Shown: positions 48,967 through 58,054, counted from the first letter of the stretch. The stretch is 64,000 nt of DNA from Stenotrophomonas sp. ASS1 (GCF_004346925.1 NZ_CP031167.1:1198001-1262000), one strand, 5' to 3'. Program-made: numbers and translations. The notes: generated from the sequence alone by a model not told the origin.

Positions 48967-49731
48967 GTGAGCATGCGTTTCGACGTCATCACCCTGTTCC
49001 CCGAGTTCCTCGCCCAGTCCGCTGGACTGGGCGTGGTCGGGCGCGCGCAGGAGAAGGGCCTGTTCAGCCTGCATGGCTGGAATCCCCGTGATTACGCCGA
49101 AGGCAACTACCGCCGGGTGGACGACCGTCCGTTCGGTGGTGGCCCCGGCATGGTGATGCTGATCGAGCCGCTGCAGGCCTGCCTGCAGGCGATCCGTGAT
49201 GCTGATCCGACCCCGGCGCGGGTGATCTACCTCAGCCCGCAGGGAGCGCCGTTGACCCAGGCCAAGGTGCGGGAACTGGCGGCGCTGCCGCGCATGGTCC
49301 TGCTCTGTGGCCGCTACGAAGGCATCGACGAGCGTTTCCTGGAGGCCAATGTCGACGAGGAGATTTCCCTCGGCGACTACGTGCTGTCGGGTGGCGAGCT
49401 GGGCGCGGCGGTGATCATCGACGCCGTGGCCCGCCTGCAGGACGGTGCCCTGAACGACGCGGAATCGGCGGCGCAGGACAGCTTCGAGGGCGACCTCGGC
49501 CTGCTCGACTGCCCGCATTACAGCCAGCCGGCCCAGCACCCGCTGGGTGACGTGCCGGACGTGCTGCGCTCGGGCAACCACGCGGCCATCGCGGCCTGGC
49601 GCCGCCAGCAGTCGCTGGTCCGTACCGCCCAGCGGCGCCCGGACCTGCTGGATGAACAGGCGCTGGGCAAGTCCGACCGCAAGCTGCTGGAGCAGGGCCG
49701 TCAGGCCCAGAAACACAAGGCCAGCCCCTAG
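48967..49731 (+). CDS. trmD: tRNA (guanine-37-N1)-methyltransferase TrmD
   Basis: 254-residue SPOUT methyltransferase making m1G37 in tRNA to prevent frameshifting. The N-terminus [14 protein letters not shown], the knot motifs [12 protein letters not shown] and [12 protein letters not shown], and [12 protein letters not shown] are all family-typical. The GTG at 48967 is used here; an ATG two codons later (48973) is an equal alternative. It lies two bases after rimM. Confidence 0.97.
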   Translation: MSMRFDVITLFPEFLAQSAGLGVVGRAQEKGLFSLHGWNPRDYAEGNYRRVDDRPFGGGPGMVMLIEPLQACLQAIRDADPTPARVIYLSPQGAPLTQAKVRELAALPRMVLLCGRYEGIDERFLEANVDEEISLGDYVLSGGELGAAVIIDAVARLQDGALNDAESAAQDSFEGDLGLLDCPHYSQPAQHPLGDVPDVLRSGNHAAIAAWRRQQSLVRTAQRRPDLLDEQALGKSDRKLLEQGRQAQKHKASP

Positions 49732-49885
49732 CGCAGGGCTGGCGTTATCGGCTATCATGGCCAATTCCCGTCGGCCCCGGCCGGCGCGCGCAGTACCCAA
49801 AACAAACGTGCAGCACAGTCCGGTGACTGCATGAGCCTACGTTGTCGATACGACACGCCCACCCGAACAAGAATCGGTGTAACCC

Positions 49886-50287
49886 ATGAGCAAGCTGAAC
49901 AAGTCCATCGTCGCGGAATTCGAATCCGCCCAGATCACCCGTGAACTGCCGAAGTTCAGCCAGGGCGACACCGTTGTCGTCAACGTGAAGGTGAAGGAAG
50001 GCAGCCGCGAGCGCGTGCAGGCCTACGAAGGCGTTGTCATCGCCACCAAGAACGCCGGCCTGAACTCCTCGTTCACCGTGCGCAAGATCTCGCACGGCTA
50101 CGGCGTCGAGCGCGTGTTCCAGACCCACAGCGCCATCATCGACTCGGTCGAAGTGAAGCGTCGTGGTAAGGTCCGCGCCGGCAAGCTGTACTACCTGCGT
50201 GGCCTGGAAGGCAAGGCTGCCCGCATCAAGGAAGACCTGGCTGCCGCTGCTGCCGCCAAGGCTGCCCGTCTGGCCGAAAAGGCCTGA
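49886..50287 (+). CDS. rplS: 50S ribosomal protein L19
   Basis: 133-residue L19 at the 30S-50S interface. It begins [17 protein letters not shown], with the conserved [26 protein letters not shown] and [17 protein letters not shown]. An Ala/Lys tail follows ([14 protein letters not shown]). The 154-base gap from trmD carries no clear promoter, so it is probably read through from rpsP. A terminator follows. Confidence 0.98.
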   Translation: MSKLNKSIVAEFESAQITRELPKFSQGDTVVVNVKVKEGSRERVQAYEGVVIATKNAGLNSSFTVRKISHGYGVERVFQTHSAIIDSVEVKRRGKVRAGKLYYLRGLEGKAARIKEDLAAAAAAKAARLAEKA

Positions 50288-50311
50288 TAAACAACTTCGG
50301 TTGTTGCCGCG

Positions 50312-50341
50312 ACGGCCACCTTCGGGTGGCCGTTTGCGTTT
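50312..50341 (+). terminator. Terminator of the rpsP-rimM-trmD-rplS operon
   Basis: ACGGCCACC-TTC-GGGTGGCCGTTTGCGTTT: an eight- or nine-base stem and an interrupted U-run. A smaller hairpin AACAA-CTTCGG-TTGTT lies just before it (50291-50306). Confidence 0.8.
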
Positions 50342-50369
50342 CCGGCATCGCTTCGGCCACGATCAGGGG

Positions 50370-50750
50370 ATGAACGACATCAACCCGCGCTATCCCGCCG
50401 TGATCCAGTCGGCGCTGCGCTTCCTCGACGGCAAGGGGCTGGCGCGCGTGCAGTCGGCACCGCTGCTGCATCGCCTTCTGTGGCGCATGGGCATCGCACT
50501 GCCACCGCCGATCCTGGCCGGCTTCGGCACCAATGCGCTGGTGCAGGGTCTGCTGTTCGGGCTGTTCTGGACCGCGCTGATGTGGCTGATGCTGTGGCAG
50601 GGCAGTGAACGCCCGCTGGCCCTGCTGCTGGCGGCCGGCCTGGTGGCCGGTGCGCTGTTCGGCGTGGTGATGGCGGCCTTGATGCGCTCGCTGCGCCGCC
50701 ACCGCAAGCTGCCGGACTGGCAGCAGTTCCGGGCGCGGCAAGCGGACTGA
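50370..50750 (+). CDS. Small inner-membrane protein, DUF6404-like
   Basis: 126-residue protein with two adjacent membrane helices (ALVQGLLFGLFWTALMWLML and PLALLLAAGLVAGALFGVVMAALM). The N-terminal amphipathic part, with PLLHRLLWRMGIALPPP, is the pattern I associate with DUF6404. AGGGG precedes the ATG. Basic C-terminus RSLRRHRKLPDWQQF. Function unknown. Confidence 0.75.
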   Translation: MNDINPRYPAVIQSALRFLDGKGLARVQSAPLLHRLLWRMGIALPPPILAGFGTNALVQGLLFGLFWTALMWLMLWQGSERPLALLLAAGLVAGALFGVVMAALMRSLRRHRKLPDWQQFRARQAD

Positions 50751-50829
50751 GCCGATGGCGCACTGCGCCGTGACCGTTGGGGACAGGCCGCGCTAGGCTG
50801 CGGTTTCATCCCGATGGACGTGCTGTGCG

Positions 50830-51264
50830 ATGCCTGCCAAGCGAACCGCACCTTCCACCGCGCCCGAGCTGTTGTCAGGCGGCAACCCGCAGATCGCCAA
50901 GGGCGAAGGCGATGCGCCGGTGCAGGCCTATATCGCGGCGATGCCGGACTGGAAGCGGCCGATCGGAGCACAGCTGGACGCGCTGATCGAACAGGCTGTA
51001 CCCGGTGTGCACAAGGCAGTGAAGTGGAATTCGCCGATGTATGCGGTTGCGCCGGGCGAAGGCTGGTTTCTCAGCTTCCACTGCTTCACCCGCTACATCA
51101 AGGTGGCGTTCTTCCGCGGCGCTGCGCTGAAGCCGGTGCCGCCGGAGCCGTCGAAGAGTGCCGATACGCGCTACCTGCACATCCAGCAGGAGGGTGCGTT
51201 GGATGAGGCGCAGTTCCTCGACTGGGTGCGCCAGGCCGCGGCATTGCCCGGCGAGCGCATGTAA
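50830..51264 (+). CDS. DUF1801 domain protein (YdhG-like)
   Basis: 144-residue DUF1801 protein; this fold is related to iron-chaperone-like YdhG/frataxin-like folds, but function is not established. HKAVKWNSPMYAV near residue 62 and WFLSFHCFTRYIKVAFF are the conserved core. The N-terminal 20 residues are basic and extended. A second DUF1801 gene follows 38 bases later, so the two may form an operon. Confidence 0.85.
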   Translation: MPAKRTAPSTAPELLSGGNPQIAKGEGDAPVQAYIAAMPDWKRPIGAQLDALIEQAVPGVHKAVKWNSPMYAVAPGEGWFLSFHCFTRYIKVAFFRGAALKPVPPEPSKSADTRYLHIQQEGALDEAQFLDWVRQAAALPGERM

Positions 51265-51302
51265 GTGCATCGTTCCGATCTCCCTGCCGACGAGAACCGC
51301 TG

Positions 51303-51713
51303 ATGGCCACGCATGCACCGAACCCTGCCGATGCCGGAACCCCGGCCGCTGAACTGATCGATGCACGCATCGCCGAGCTGGGCGACTGGCGTGGCGAGGC
51401 GCTGGCACGCGTGCGTGCCTTGATCCATGAGGCGCTGCCGGACGTGCAGGAAACCTGGAAGTGGCGCGGTACACCGGTGTGGGAGCACAACGGCATCCTG
51501 TGCACCGGCGAGACCTACAAGCAGGCGGTGAAACTGACCTTTGCCAACGGTGCGGCGTTGGCGGACCCGAAGGGCCTGTTCAACGCCAGCCTGGACGGCA
51601 ACACGCGACGTGCGATCGACATCCATGAAGGCGCGATGCCGGATGCCGCGGCGTTGAAGGCACTGCTGCGCGCGGCGGCCACGTTCAACGCTGCCAAAAA
51701 GAAGAAACGGTAG
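51303..51713 (+). CDS. Second DUF1801 domain protein
   Basis: 136-residue DUF1801 paralogue of the preceding gene. ETWKWRGTPVWEHNGILCTGETYKQAVKLTFANGA is the same core (W-x-x-P-x-W/Y, then KLTF). The sequence ends AAKKKKR, then TAG. That TAG is the last three bases of the GTAG end of the first SMAG repeat in the array at 51710, so the stop codon is part of the repeat. Confidence 0.85.
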   Translation: MATHAPNPADAGTPAAELIDARIAELGDWRGEALARVRALIHEALPDVQETWKWRGTPVWEHNGILCTGETYKQAVKLTFANGAALADPKGLFNASLDGNTRRAIDIHEGAMPDAAALKALLRAAATFNAAKKKKR

Positions 51714-52002
51714 AGCCGGCCGCTGGCCGGCTGTTGCGCGATGCTTCCGGAGGGGCTTGAGGTTGCCGGCCAGCGGCCGGCACTACCGTGGTAATGACCG
51801 GCGGAGAAGAAGAAGCGGTAGAGCCGGCCGCTGGCCGGCTGTTTTGCGATGCCCCCGGAGGGGTTTGAGGTTGCCGGCCAGCGGCCGGCACTACCGTGGT
51901 AATGACCGGCGGCGAAGAAGAAGCGGTAGAGCCGGCCGCTGGCCGGCTGTTGCGCGATGCTTCCGGAGGGGTTTGAGGTTGCCGGCCAGCGGCCGGCACT
52001 AC
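51710..52002. repeat. Three tandem 108-bp SMAG units between converging genes
   Basis: GTAGAGCCGGCC...CCGGCACTAC dimers start at 51710, 51818 and 51926, an exact 108-base period. The spacer in each unit is a GAAGAAGAAGCG stretch resembling the Lys-codon end of the upstream DUF1801 gene. The first GTAG supplies that gene's TAG stop. The last CTAC (51999-52002) supplies the TAG stop of the MATE gene on the other strand. Tandem duplication by unequal recombination or slippage is the likely origin. Confidence 0.92.
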
Positions 52003-53459
52003 CGCAGTGGCGCGGCATCCGGGTCGGCCACCGGAGACGGCGGGCAGGCCGGAATCTCCGACGGCGTGGCCAGTTCTTCGGCGTGCGAGGGCTTGCCCAT
52101 CATTTTCGCCTTGCGCCAGCCACCCCAGCGGTAATAGGCCAGTGACAGCAGCATCGAGACCAGCGAGCTGACCGGGAAGCTCCACCAGATCGCATCGGCG
52201 CCCCAATACGGCTGCAGCAGTTCGGCGAATGGCACGCGCACGCCCCACAGCGAACCGGCCAGGATCAGCAGCGGCGGAATCACTGCGCCGGTGGAGCGCA
52301 CCACGCCGGAGATCACGAAGCTGACGCCGAAGAACAGGAACGAGCCGATCACCACGTGGTTGAGGTGGCGGGCGATGTCCAGCGCCTGGCTGGCCGGTGG
52401 CAGGAACAGTGCCAGCAGCTGGCGATCGAACACCACCAGCGGCAGGATCAGCGCGCCGGTCAACAGGAAGTTGAACAGCACGCCCTGGCGCGCGGTGCCG
52501 CGCACGCGATCCCAGCGCTGCGCACCGACGTTCTGTGCCGCCATCGAAGAACACGCCGCACCGATCGCCATCGCCGGCATCTGCAGGTAGTTCCACAGCT
52601 GCAGGGCAGCGCCGTAACCGGCGCCGGTGTCGGTGCCGTACTGGTTGACCATGGTCATCAGCAGGATCACCGACAGCGAGATCAGCACCATCTGCAGGCC
52701 CATCGGCACGCCCTTGAGCACCAGCGCCTTGAGGATGGTCAGGTCGAGCTTGAGCAGGCGCATGTCGGCGCGGCCCAGCCACAGGGTGTGGCGCTTGTGC
52801 CGCATGTACAGCAGCAGGCCGGCCAGCGACAGCGTCTGCGCGACCAGCGTGGCCCAGGCCGAACCGGCAATGCCCAGCGCCGGGAACGGCCCCATGCCGA
52901 AGATCAGCACCGGGTTCAGCACGATGTCCAGCGCCACCGACACCATCAGGAAACGGAACGGCGTGCGTGAATCACCGGCACCGCGCAGCGCGGCGGTGAG
53001 GAAGGCGAACGCGTACAGCGTCGGCATCGCCAGGAAGATGATCTGCAGGTAGGCCTCGGCCAGCGGCAGCGAGGCGGCCGGCGTGCCCATCGCCGCCAGC
53101 AGCGGATGGGCCATGAACCAGCCGGCGATGGCGATGATCACCGACAGGCCGATGAAGAAGGTGGCGCTGGTACCGACCACGCGCCGTGCCTGCGCGATGT
53201 CGCGCGCACCGATCGCCTGGCCGATCAGGATGGTCGAGGCCATGCCGAAGCCGAACACCGAGCCGATCAGGAAGAACATGATGTTGTTGGCGTTCGCGGT
53301 GGCGGTCAATGCCGCCTCGCCGAGGAAGCGCCCCACCCAGACCGCATTCACCGAACCGTTCAGCGACTGCGCGATGTTGCCCGCCAGGATCGGCAGGGAG
53401 AACAGCAGAAGGTTGCGGCCGATCGGGCCGGAGGTCAGGTCAAGCGGCGCTTTTGCCAT
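51999..53459 (-). CDS. MATE family multidrug/Na+ antiporter
   Basis: 486-residue efflux protein with two six-helix bundles typical of MatE. Helix-1 segment LLLFSLPILAGNIAQSLNGSVNAVWVG, GQAIGARDIAQARR, and in the second half QNVGAQRWDRVRGTARQG are family signatures. I chose ATG 53459 (MAKAPLDLTSGPIGR); longer forms read an unrelated leader. The C-terminal tail (PPSPVADPDAAPLR) is extended and stops at the TAG within a SMAG repeat. Substrate unknown. Confidence 0.92.
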   Translation of the reverse strand: MAKAPLDLTSGPIGRNLLLFSLPILAGNIAQSLNGSVNAVWVGRFLGEAALTATANANNIMFFLIGSVFGFGMASTILIGQAIGARDIAQARRVVGTSATFFIGLSVIIAIAGWFMAHPLLAAMGTPAASLPLAEAYLQIIFLAMPTLYAFAFLTAALRGAGDSRTPFRFLMVSVALDIVLNPVLIFGMGPFPALGIAGSAWATLVAQTLSLAGLLLYMRHKRHTLWLGRADMRLLKLDLTILKALVLKGVPMGLQMVLISLSVILLMTMVNQYGTDTGAGYGAALQLWNYLQMPAMAIGAACSSMAAQNVGAQRWDRVRGTARQGVLFNFLLTGALILPLVVFDRQLLALFLPPASQALDIARHLNHVVIGSFLFFGVSFVISGVVRSTGAVIPPLLILAGSLWGVRVPFAELLQPYWGADAIWWSFPVSSLVSMLLSLAYYRWGGWRKAKMMGKPSHAEELATPSEIPACPPSPVADPDAAPLR

Positions 53460-53521
53460 GGAGTGGTGATCGATTCCCGGGAGGCGCACACTAGCACCAC
53501 GCCGGTTTGCAGGATGTGGCA

Positions 53522-53761
53522 ATGCATCAACGACTGCAGGTGAAATGGAGCCTGGCGATGGCCTTGATCGGCACCGCACTGGCCGCATGTTCGACAGGTG
53601 ACCGGCTGGGCGATACCCAGGTGCGGCCGACCGACCGCCCCGAGTGCCTGGTCGGCAGCCAGCGCCAGGATCTGTCTGCTGGCGTACCCACCTTGATCGG
53701 GGGCAGCGGTTGCCGCACTGACCCCGATCATCCGCGTCCCCTGAACAAGCCACCGGAGTAG
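53522..53761 (+). CDS. Small lipoprotein, 79 aa
   Basis: Lipoprotein with signal peptide and lipobox LAAC (Cys at about residue 23: MALIGTALAACSTG). The mature part is short, Pro/Gly-rich, with two more cysteines (PECLVG, GSGCRT) that could form a disulfide. ATG 53522; no strong Shine-Dalgarno. It lies 10 bases before hslR on the same strand, possibly coupled. Function unknown. Confidence 0.7.
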   Translation: MHQRLQVKWSLAMALIGTALAACSTGDRLGDTQVRPTDRPECLVGSQRQDLSAGVPTLIGGSGCRTDPDHPRPLNKPPE

Positions 53762-53770
53762 CACGCACCA

Positions 53771-54178
53771 ATGCCCGAGCTTTCCCCGCTGTCGCCCAGT
53801 GTCCGCCTGGACATCTGGTTGTGGGCGGCCCGTTTCTTCAAGACCCGCAGCCTGGCCAAGCAGGCCATCGAAACCGGCAAGGTCAGCGTCGCCGGGCAGC
53901 GCCCGAAATCCTCACGCGCAGTGCGCGTCGGTGAGCAGCTGCAGGTCGACCGCGGCGAGGAACATTTCGAGATCCAGGTGCTGGGGCTGAGCGATCAGCG
54001 TGGGCCCGCGCCGGCGGCGCAGCAGCTGTATGCAGAGAGCGAGGCCTCGAAGGCACGCCGTGCCGAACAGCGTGCACTGCGCATTGCCGCACGCGATGGT
54101 TTCCAGCCGCCGGAACACAAGCCGGACAAGCGCGCGCGGCGTTTGATCCGGGCCTTGGGTGACATCGACGCGCTCTAG
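53771..54178 (+). CDS. hslR: Heat-shock protein 15 (Hsp15), S4 RNA-binding
   Basis: 135-residue S4-domain protein of the HslR/Hsp15 family, which binds 50S subunits carrying stalled nascent chains. RLDIWLWAARFFKTRSLAKQAIETGKVSVAGQ (S4 motif, residues 12-43) is diagnostic. The C-terminal half is Arg/Lys-rich (SKARRAEQRALRIAARDG...DKRARRLIR). The ATG at 53771 is used; AGCACG upstream is weak. Confidence 0.93.
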   Translation: MPELSPLSPSVRLDIWLWAARFFKTRSLAKQAIETGKVSVAGQRPKSSRAVRVGEQLQVDRGEEHFEIQVLGLSDQRGPAPAAQQLYAESEASKARRAEQRALRIAARDGFQPPEHKPDKRARRLIRALGDIDAL

Positions 54179-54291
54179 CGAAATCCTGATTCCAACGGAT
54201 TGTTCCTATCGCGGTGCGAAACAAAGCGCCGGTCACGGTGCGTTCGGATTGCGCTGGGCAGGCTGGTTTTTCACCTATCGGAGGCCTGCCC

Positions 54292-55479
54292 ATGCGTCGT
54301 CTGCTGTTATGCCTGTCCCTGCTTGCTGCGGCGCCACTGCACGCTGCCGACATCACCTTCTGGGACGTTCCGCAACGCGGTGGCAACAGCATGAACATGT
54401 CGCCTCCGGACCGGAAATACTTCGAGGCGCTGCGTGCGACCGGTGCGACCTGGGTGCGGCTGGTGCCGGACAAGTGGAAGGGGCAGGGCGGTCGTGACTT
54501 CCTGATCGGCAACGCCGATGACTATCGCGGACTGGTTCCGGCCGACCTGGCCACGCTGCGGCGGGTGCTGGATGACGCCGATGCGGCCGGACTGAAAGTG
54601 GTGCTGACGCCGCTGTCGCTGCCGTTGCTGCGCTGGAAGCAGCACAACGGCAATGTGGTCGACCAGCGCCTGTGGCAGTCCTTCGACAACCATGTGCCGG
54701 CCCGTCGCTTCTGGCATGACCTGGCCACGGCGCTGAAGGGTCATCCTGCCTTGGCCGCCTACAACCTCATCAATGAGCCGGTGCCCGAGTACGGTGCAGG
54801 CCTGGCCGAGCATGCGTCCACCGAGGCGATGCAGCGGTGGTATGCCGGAGTGCAGGACGGCCCACGCGATCTGCGCCGCTTCTACTCGGAGCTGATCGCC
54901 AGCATCCGCGAGGTCGACACCGTGATGCCGCTGATGCTGGATGCGGGCTGGTATGCCGCCGCCGACGGTTTCAACTACTGGCCGGCACCGCTGGCGGATT
55001 CGAAGCTGCTGTACAGCGTGCACATGTACGAGCCGTATGCAGCAACCAGTGCACCGAACCAGACGCGTGCCAAACCCTGGCGCTATCCGGCGCAGGTGCC
55101 GTTCGGTGCAGGCAGCGAGCGTTGGGATGCGGCGCGTGTACGCCGTTACCTGCAGCAGCCGATGACGTGGGCCGCCTCGCATGGCGTCGGTGCCAACCGC
55201 ATGGTGGTGGCCGAATTCGGCTGCATGCGGCGGTGGCCGGACTGCAGCCGCTACCTGCAGGATGTGCTGCAGGTGCTGGAGCAGGACAAGGTGCACTGGG
55301 CCTTCTACGCCTTCCGCGAGGATGGCTGGGACGGCATGGACTACGAACTGGGCGACAAGCCGCTGCCGTGGTCGTACTGGCAGGCGCAGGAAAAGGGCGG
55401 CCATGTCGAGCCGCCGCGCTCGATGCAGGCGCCCTTGTTCGCACCGATCCTGCAGCGTTTGAAGGCGGGCAACCGGTAA
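54292..55479 (+). CDS. Secreted GH5 family glycoside hydrolase (cellulase-like)
   Basis: 395-residue glycosidase with a signal peptide (MRRLLLCLSLLAAAPLHAA) and a single GH5 catalytic (beta/alpha)8 domain. The acid/base Glu is in NLINEPVPEYG (E162) and the nucleophile Glu in VVAEFGCMRRW (about E308). SVHMYEPYAATS before the nucleophile is also typical. ATG 54292 has GGAGG at a proper distance. Substrate (cellulose, mannan or other beta-glucan) is not clear. SMAG-variant repeats follow the stop. Confidence 0.92.
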   Translation: MRRLLLCLSLLAAAPLHAADITFWDVPQRGGNSMNMSPPDRKYFEALRATGATWVRLVPDKWKGQGGRDFLIGNADDYRGLVPADLATLRRVLDDADAAGLKVVLTPLSLPLLRWKQHNGNVVDQRLWQSFDNHVPARRFWHDLATALKGHPALAAYNLINEPVPEYGAGLAEHASTEAMQRWYAGVQDGPRDLRRFYSELIASIREVDTVMPLMLDAGWYAAADGFNYWPAPLADSKLLYSVHMYEPYAATSAPNQTRAKPWRYPAQVPFGAGSERWDAARVRRYLQQPMTWAASHGVGANRMVVAEFGCMRRWPDCSRYLQDVLQVLEQDKVHWAFYAFREDGWDGMDYELGDKPLPWSYWQAQEKGGHVEPPRSMQAPLFAPILQRLKAGNR

Positions 55480-55480
55480 G

Positions 55481-55542
55481 CCGCCGGGCCTGGCCCGGCG
55501 CTACCCATGGCGATGCCGGTAGCGCCGGCCCATGTCCGGCCA
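55481..55542. repeat. SMAG-variant dimer
   Basis: CCGCCGGGC-CT-GGCCCGGCGCTACC and GGTAGCGCCGGCC-CAT-GTCCGGCC, back to back, between the converging GH5 and DUF937 genes. Same core as 47292. Confidence 0.8.
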
Positions 55543-55551
55543 GGCTTTCCC

Positions 55552-56160
55552 TCAGCGCTTGCCGCCGAGCAGATTGCCGCCCAGCTTGAGCAGATCGCCC
55601 ACGCCCAGCTGACCATCACCATCCTGGTCCAGCAGGCTGCCGAGCAGGCCACCGGCAAGACCGCCCTGCTGCTGCACCTGCTGCTTTTCCTGGCCGAGGG
55701 CCTGGCTGAGCGAGCTGGCATCGGCCTGGCCGCCACCCAGGCGCTGGGCGAGGAAGGCCATCACGATCGGCGCGAGGATCTGCAGCAGTTGGCTGGTACG
55801 GCCGCTGTCGAGCTGGGTGGCCTGGGCCAGGCCGGTTTCCACCTTCTGCTGGTTGCCGCCGAAGATGTGGCCGAGGATGCCGGCGCCGTCGCTGGCAGCG
55901 CCACCGCTGGCGCCACCGCCGCCCAGCACCGAACCGAGCACGCCGCCCAGGTCCAGGCCGCTGTGGTTGTTCTGCAAGGCGCCGAGCAGTGCCTGCGCGC
56001 CCTGTGGCTGCGAGGCGTTGTTGCCCAGCGCGCCCATCAGTACCGGCAGCGCGGCACTGATCGCGCCGGAAGCCTGGGTATCGCTGATGCCGAGCTGCTG
56101 CGACACCTGCTGCAGCGGGGCGCCCTGCAATTTGGCGAGAAGTTCATCGGTCAGGCTCAT
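55552..56160 (-). CDS. DUF937 (YidB family) protein with a C-terminal EF-hand-like motif
   Basis: 202-residue protein. The N-terminal part (LLAKLQGAPLQQVSQQLGIS...AISAALPVLMGALGNN) is DUF937. A Gly-rich linker (GSVLGGGGASGGAASDG) precedes a second helical block. Near the end LLDQDGDGQLGVGDLLKLG is an EF-hand/dockerin-type calcium loop (D-x-D-x-D-x-Q-L). No signal peptide. Start ATG 56160. Whether it binds calcium is untested. It lies upstream of nothing on this strand; katA starts 1.7 kb away. Confidence 0.85.
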   Translation of the reverse strand: MSLTDELLAKLQGAPLQQVSQQLGISDTQASGAISAALPVLMGALGNNASQPQGAQALLGALQNNHSGLDLGGVLGSVLGGGGASGGAASDGAGILGHIFGGNQQKVETGLAQATQLDSGRTSQLLQILAPIVMAFLAQRLGGGQADASSLSQALGQEKQQVQQQGGLAGGLLGSLLDQDGDGQLGVGDLLKLGGNLLGGKR

Positions 56161-56215
56161 CTGCGGAATCCTTGATTGGGGTTGGGCGTGCAGAAGGTAC
56201 GACGCGGACCGTTAA

Positions 56216-56254
56216 AACGGCGACGCCGCCTCACGGGGAGGCGGCGTGCCGTAC
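56216..56254 (-). terminator. Terminator of katA
   Basis: Read on the minus strand: GGCACGCCGCCTCCCC-GTG-AGGCGGCGTCGCCGTTTTAA. Strong stem with a short U-run, just downstream of the katA stop. Confidence 0.75.
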
Positions 56255-56268
56255 ACGGGGCAGGGCGA

Positions 56269-57912
56269 TCAGAGCTCGATGTCTTCGGCGCCCGGGGTGG
56301 CGGTGGGGAAGTCCGCTTCCGGCTGCGCCGGCTTGAACGGATCCGACGGCTGGCTGGCCAGCGCCTTCAGCGCCGCGGCAACTCCGGCACCGTAGGCCGG
56401 GTCGGCCTTGCTGCAGTTGTCGATGTGGCGCTGCTTGATGAAGTCCGGCGCATCGCCCAGGGCGCGGGCGGTGTTGGCGAACAGGCGCTCCTTCTGTGCC
56501 TGGTTATAGCTGCGGAACAGCGCACCGGGCTGGCTGAAATAGTCGGCGTCGTCCTCGCGGAAATTCCAGAAGTCGGCGTCGCCGCGGATCTTCATCGGCG
56601 GCTCGCGGTACTGCGGCTGCTCCTGCCACTGGCCGTAGCTGTTCGGCTCGTAGTGCGGCAGGCCGCCGTAGTTGCCGTCCACGCGCATCGCACCATCGCG
56701 GTGGTTGCTGTGCACCGGGCAGCGCGCTGCGTTCACCGGAATCTGGTGGTGGTTCACGCCCAGGCGGTAGCGCTGCGCATCGGAATAGGCGAACAGGCGT
56801 GCCTGCAGCATCTTGTCTGGCGACGGGCCGATGCCCGGCACCAGGTTGCTCGGTGCGAACGCCGACTGCTCCACGTCCTGGTACCAGTTGACCGGGTTGC
56901 GGTTCAGTTCGAACTGGCCCACTTCGATCAGCGGATAGTCGCTCTTCGGCCACACCTTGGTCAGGTCGAACGGATGCACGCGGTAGGTTTCCGCGTCCAG
57001 CTCCGGCATGACCTGGATGAACAGCTTCCACTTCGGGAAGTCGCCCTTCTCGATCGCGGCGAACAGGTCGCGGCCGTGGCTTTCGCGGTCATGGCCGACC
57101 AGGATCTGCGCCTGTGCGTCGGTCAGCGATTCGATGCCCTGCTGGCTGACGAAGTGGAACTTCACCCAGAAGCGTTCGCTGTCGGCGTTGGTGAAGCTGT
57201 AGGTGTGCGAGCCGAAACCGTGCATGTGGCGGAAGCTGCGCGGAATGCCGCGGTCGCTCATCACCACGGTCACCTGCAGCAGGGCTTCGGGCAGCAGCGT
57301 CCAGAAGTCCCAGTTGTTGCGCGCGCTGCGCAGGTTGGTGTGCGGGTCGCGCTTGACCGCCTTGTTGAGGTCGGCAAACTTGCGCGGGTCGCGCAGGAAG
57401 AACACCGGGGTGTTGTTGCCGACCAGGTCCCAGTTGCCTTCTTCGGTGTAGAACTTCAGCGCGAAGCCGCGGATGTCACGCTCGGCGTCGGCGGCGCCAC
57501 GCTCGCCGGCCACCGTGGTGAAGCGGGCGAACATCTCGGTCTGCTTGCCGACCTTCTCGAACAGCTTGGCGCGGGTGTACTTGCTGATGTCGTGGGTGAC
57601 GGTGAAGGTGCCGAACGCGCCCGAGCCCTTGGCATGCATGCGGCGCTCGGGAATGATCTCGCGGTTGAGGTTGGCCAGCTTTTCCAGCAGCCACACGTCT
57701 TCCATCAGCAGCGGGCCACGCGGGCCGGCGGTCTTGCTGTTCTGGTTGTCCACCACCGGTGCGCCGAAGGCCGTGGTCATCGGCGTGACCGGATCATCGC
57801 CGTGCTTCTGCTTGGGCGTGGTGCTCAGTTCACGCTGCTGCTGGGCGCCTTCCGCAGGCGACGGCGCGGTGTGATACGGGCACTTGGGGCTGTTGTTATC
57901 GGACTGGCTCAT
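56269..57912 (-). CDS. katA: Monofunctional heme catalase
   Basis: 547-residue catalase decomposing H2O2. Catalytic His93 (RRMHAKGSG) and Asn166 ([10 protein letters not shown]) and proximal heme Tyr376 ([12 protein letters not shown]) have the exact spacing of bovine catalase (73 and 283 residues apart). Length and pattern fit clade 3 small-subunit catalases with a slightly longer N-terminus (residues 1-40, Cys-Pro-Tyr-His). ATG 57912, RBS CAGGAG. It is monocistronic. An inverted repeat 100 bases upstream (58011-58036) may be a regulator site. Confidence 0.96.
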   Translation of the reverse strand: MSQSDNNSPKCPYHTAPSPAEGAQQQRELSTTPKQKHGDDPVTPMTTAFGAPVVDNQNSKTAGPRGPLLMEDVWLLEKLANLNREIIPERRMHAKGSGAFGTFTVTHDISKYTRAKLFEKVGKQTEMFARFTTVAGERGAADAERDIRGFALKFYTEEGNWDLVGNNTPVFFLRDPRKFADLNKAVKRDPHTNLRSARNNWDFWTLLPEALLQVTVVMSDRGIPRSFRHMHGFGSHTYSFTNADSERFWVKFHFVSQQGIESLTDAQAQILVGHDRESHGRDLFAAIEKGDFPKWKLFIQVMPELDAETYRVHPFDLTKVWPKSDYPLIEVGQFELNRNPVNWYQDVEQSAFAPSNLVPGIGPSPDKMLQARLFAYSDAQRYRLGVNHHQIPVNAARCPVHSNHRDGAMRVDGNYGGLPHYEPNSYGQWQEQPQYREPPMKIRGDADFWNFREDDADYFSQPGALFRSYNQAQKERLFANTARALGDAPDFIKQRHIDNCSKADPAYGAGVAAALKALASQPSDPFKPAQPEADFPTATPGAEDIEL

Positions 57913-58010
57913 GGCTGGCTCCTGCGGGTGAAGACGGGATGGAACATCTTCACTCGACTTTAGCTAGGGCCAGATGAAATGAATAATCGAATGATCCATT
58001 CAGGTTGATA

Positions 58011-58036
58011 GATTCTGTCAATTGAAACTCAGAATC
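58011..58036. promoter_or_regulatory. Inverted repeat upstream of katA
   Basis: GATTCTG at 58011-58017 and CAGAATC at 58030-58036, perfect seven-base arms with a 12-base spacer, in the AT-rich region upstream of katA. It could bind an oxidative-stress regulator; the OxyR consensus is not clearly matched. Confidence 0.45.
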
Positions 58037-58054
58037 GGATTTGCAGAACCTTTC

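Noticed and set aside
51710..52002. Regularly spaced repeats resembling a CRISPR array
   Set aside because: The 108-base period consists of palindromic SMAG dimers with nearly identical spacers; there are no cas genes and no unique spacers.
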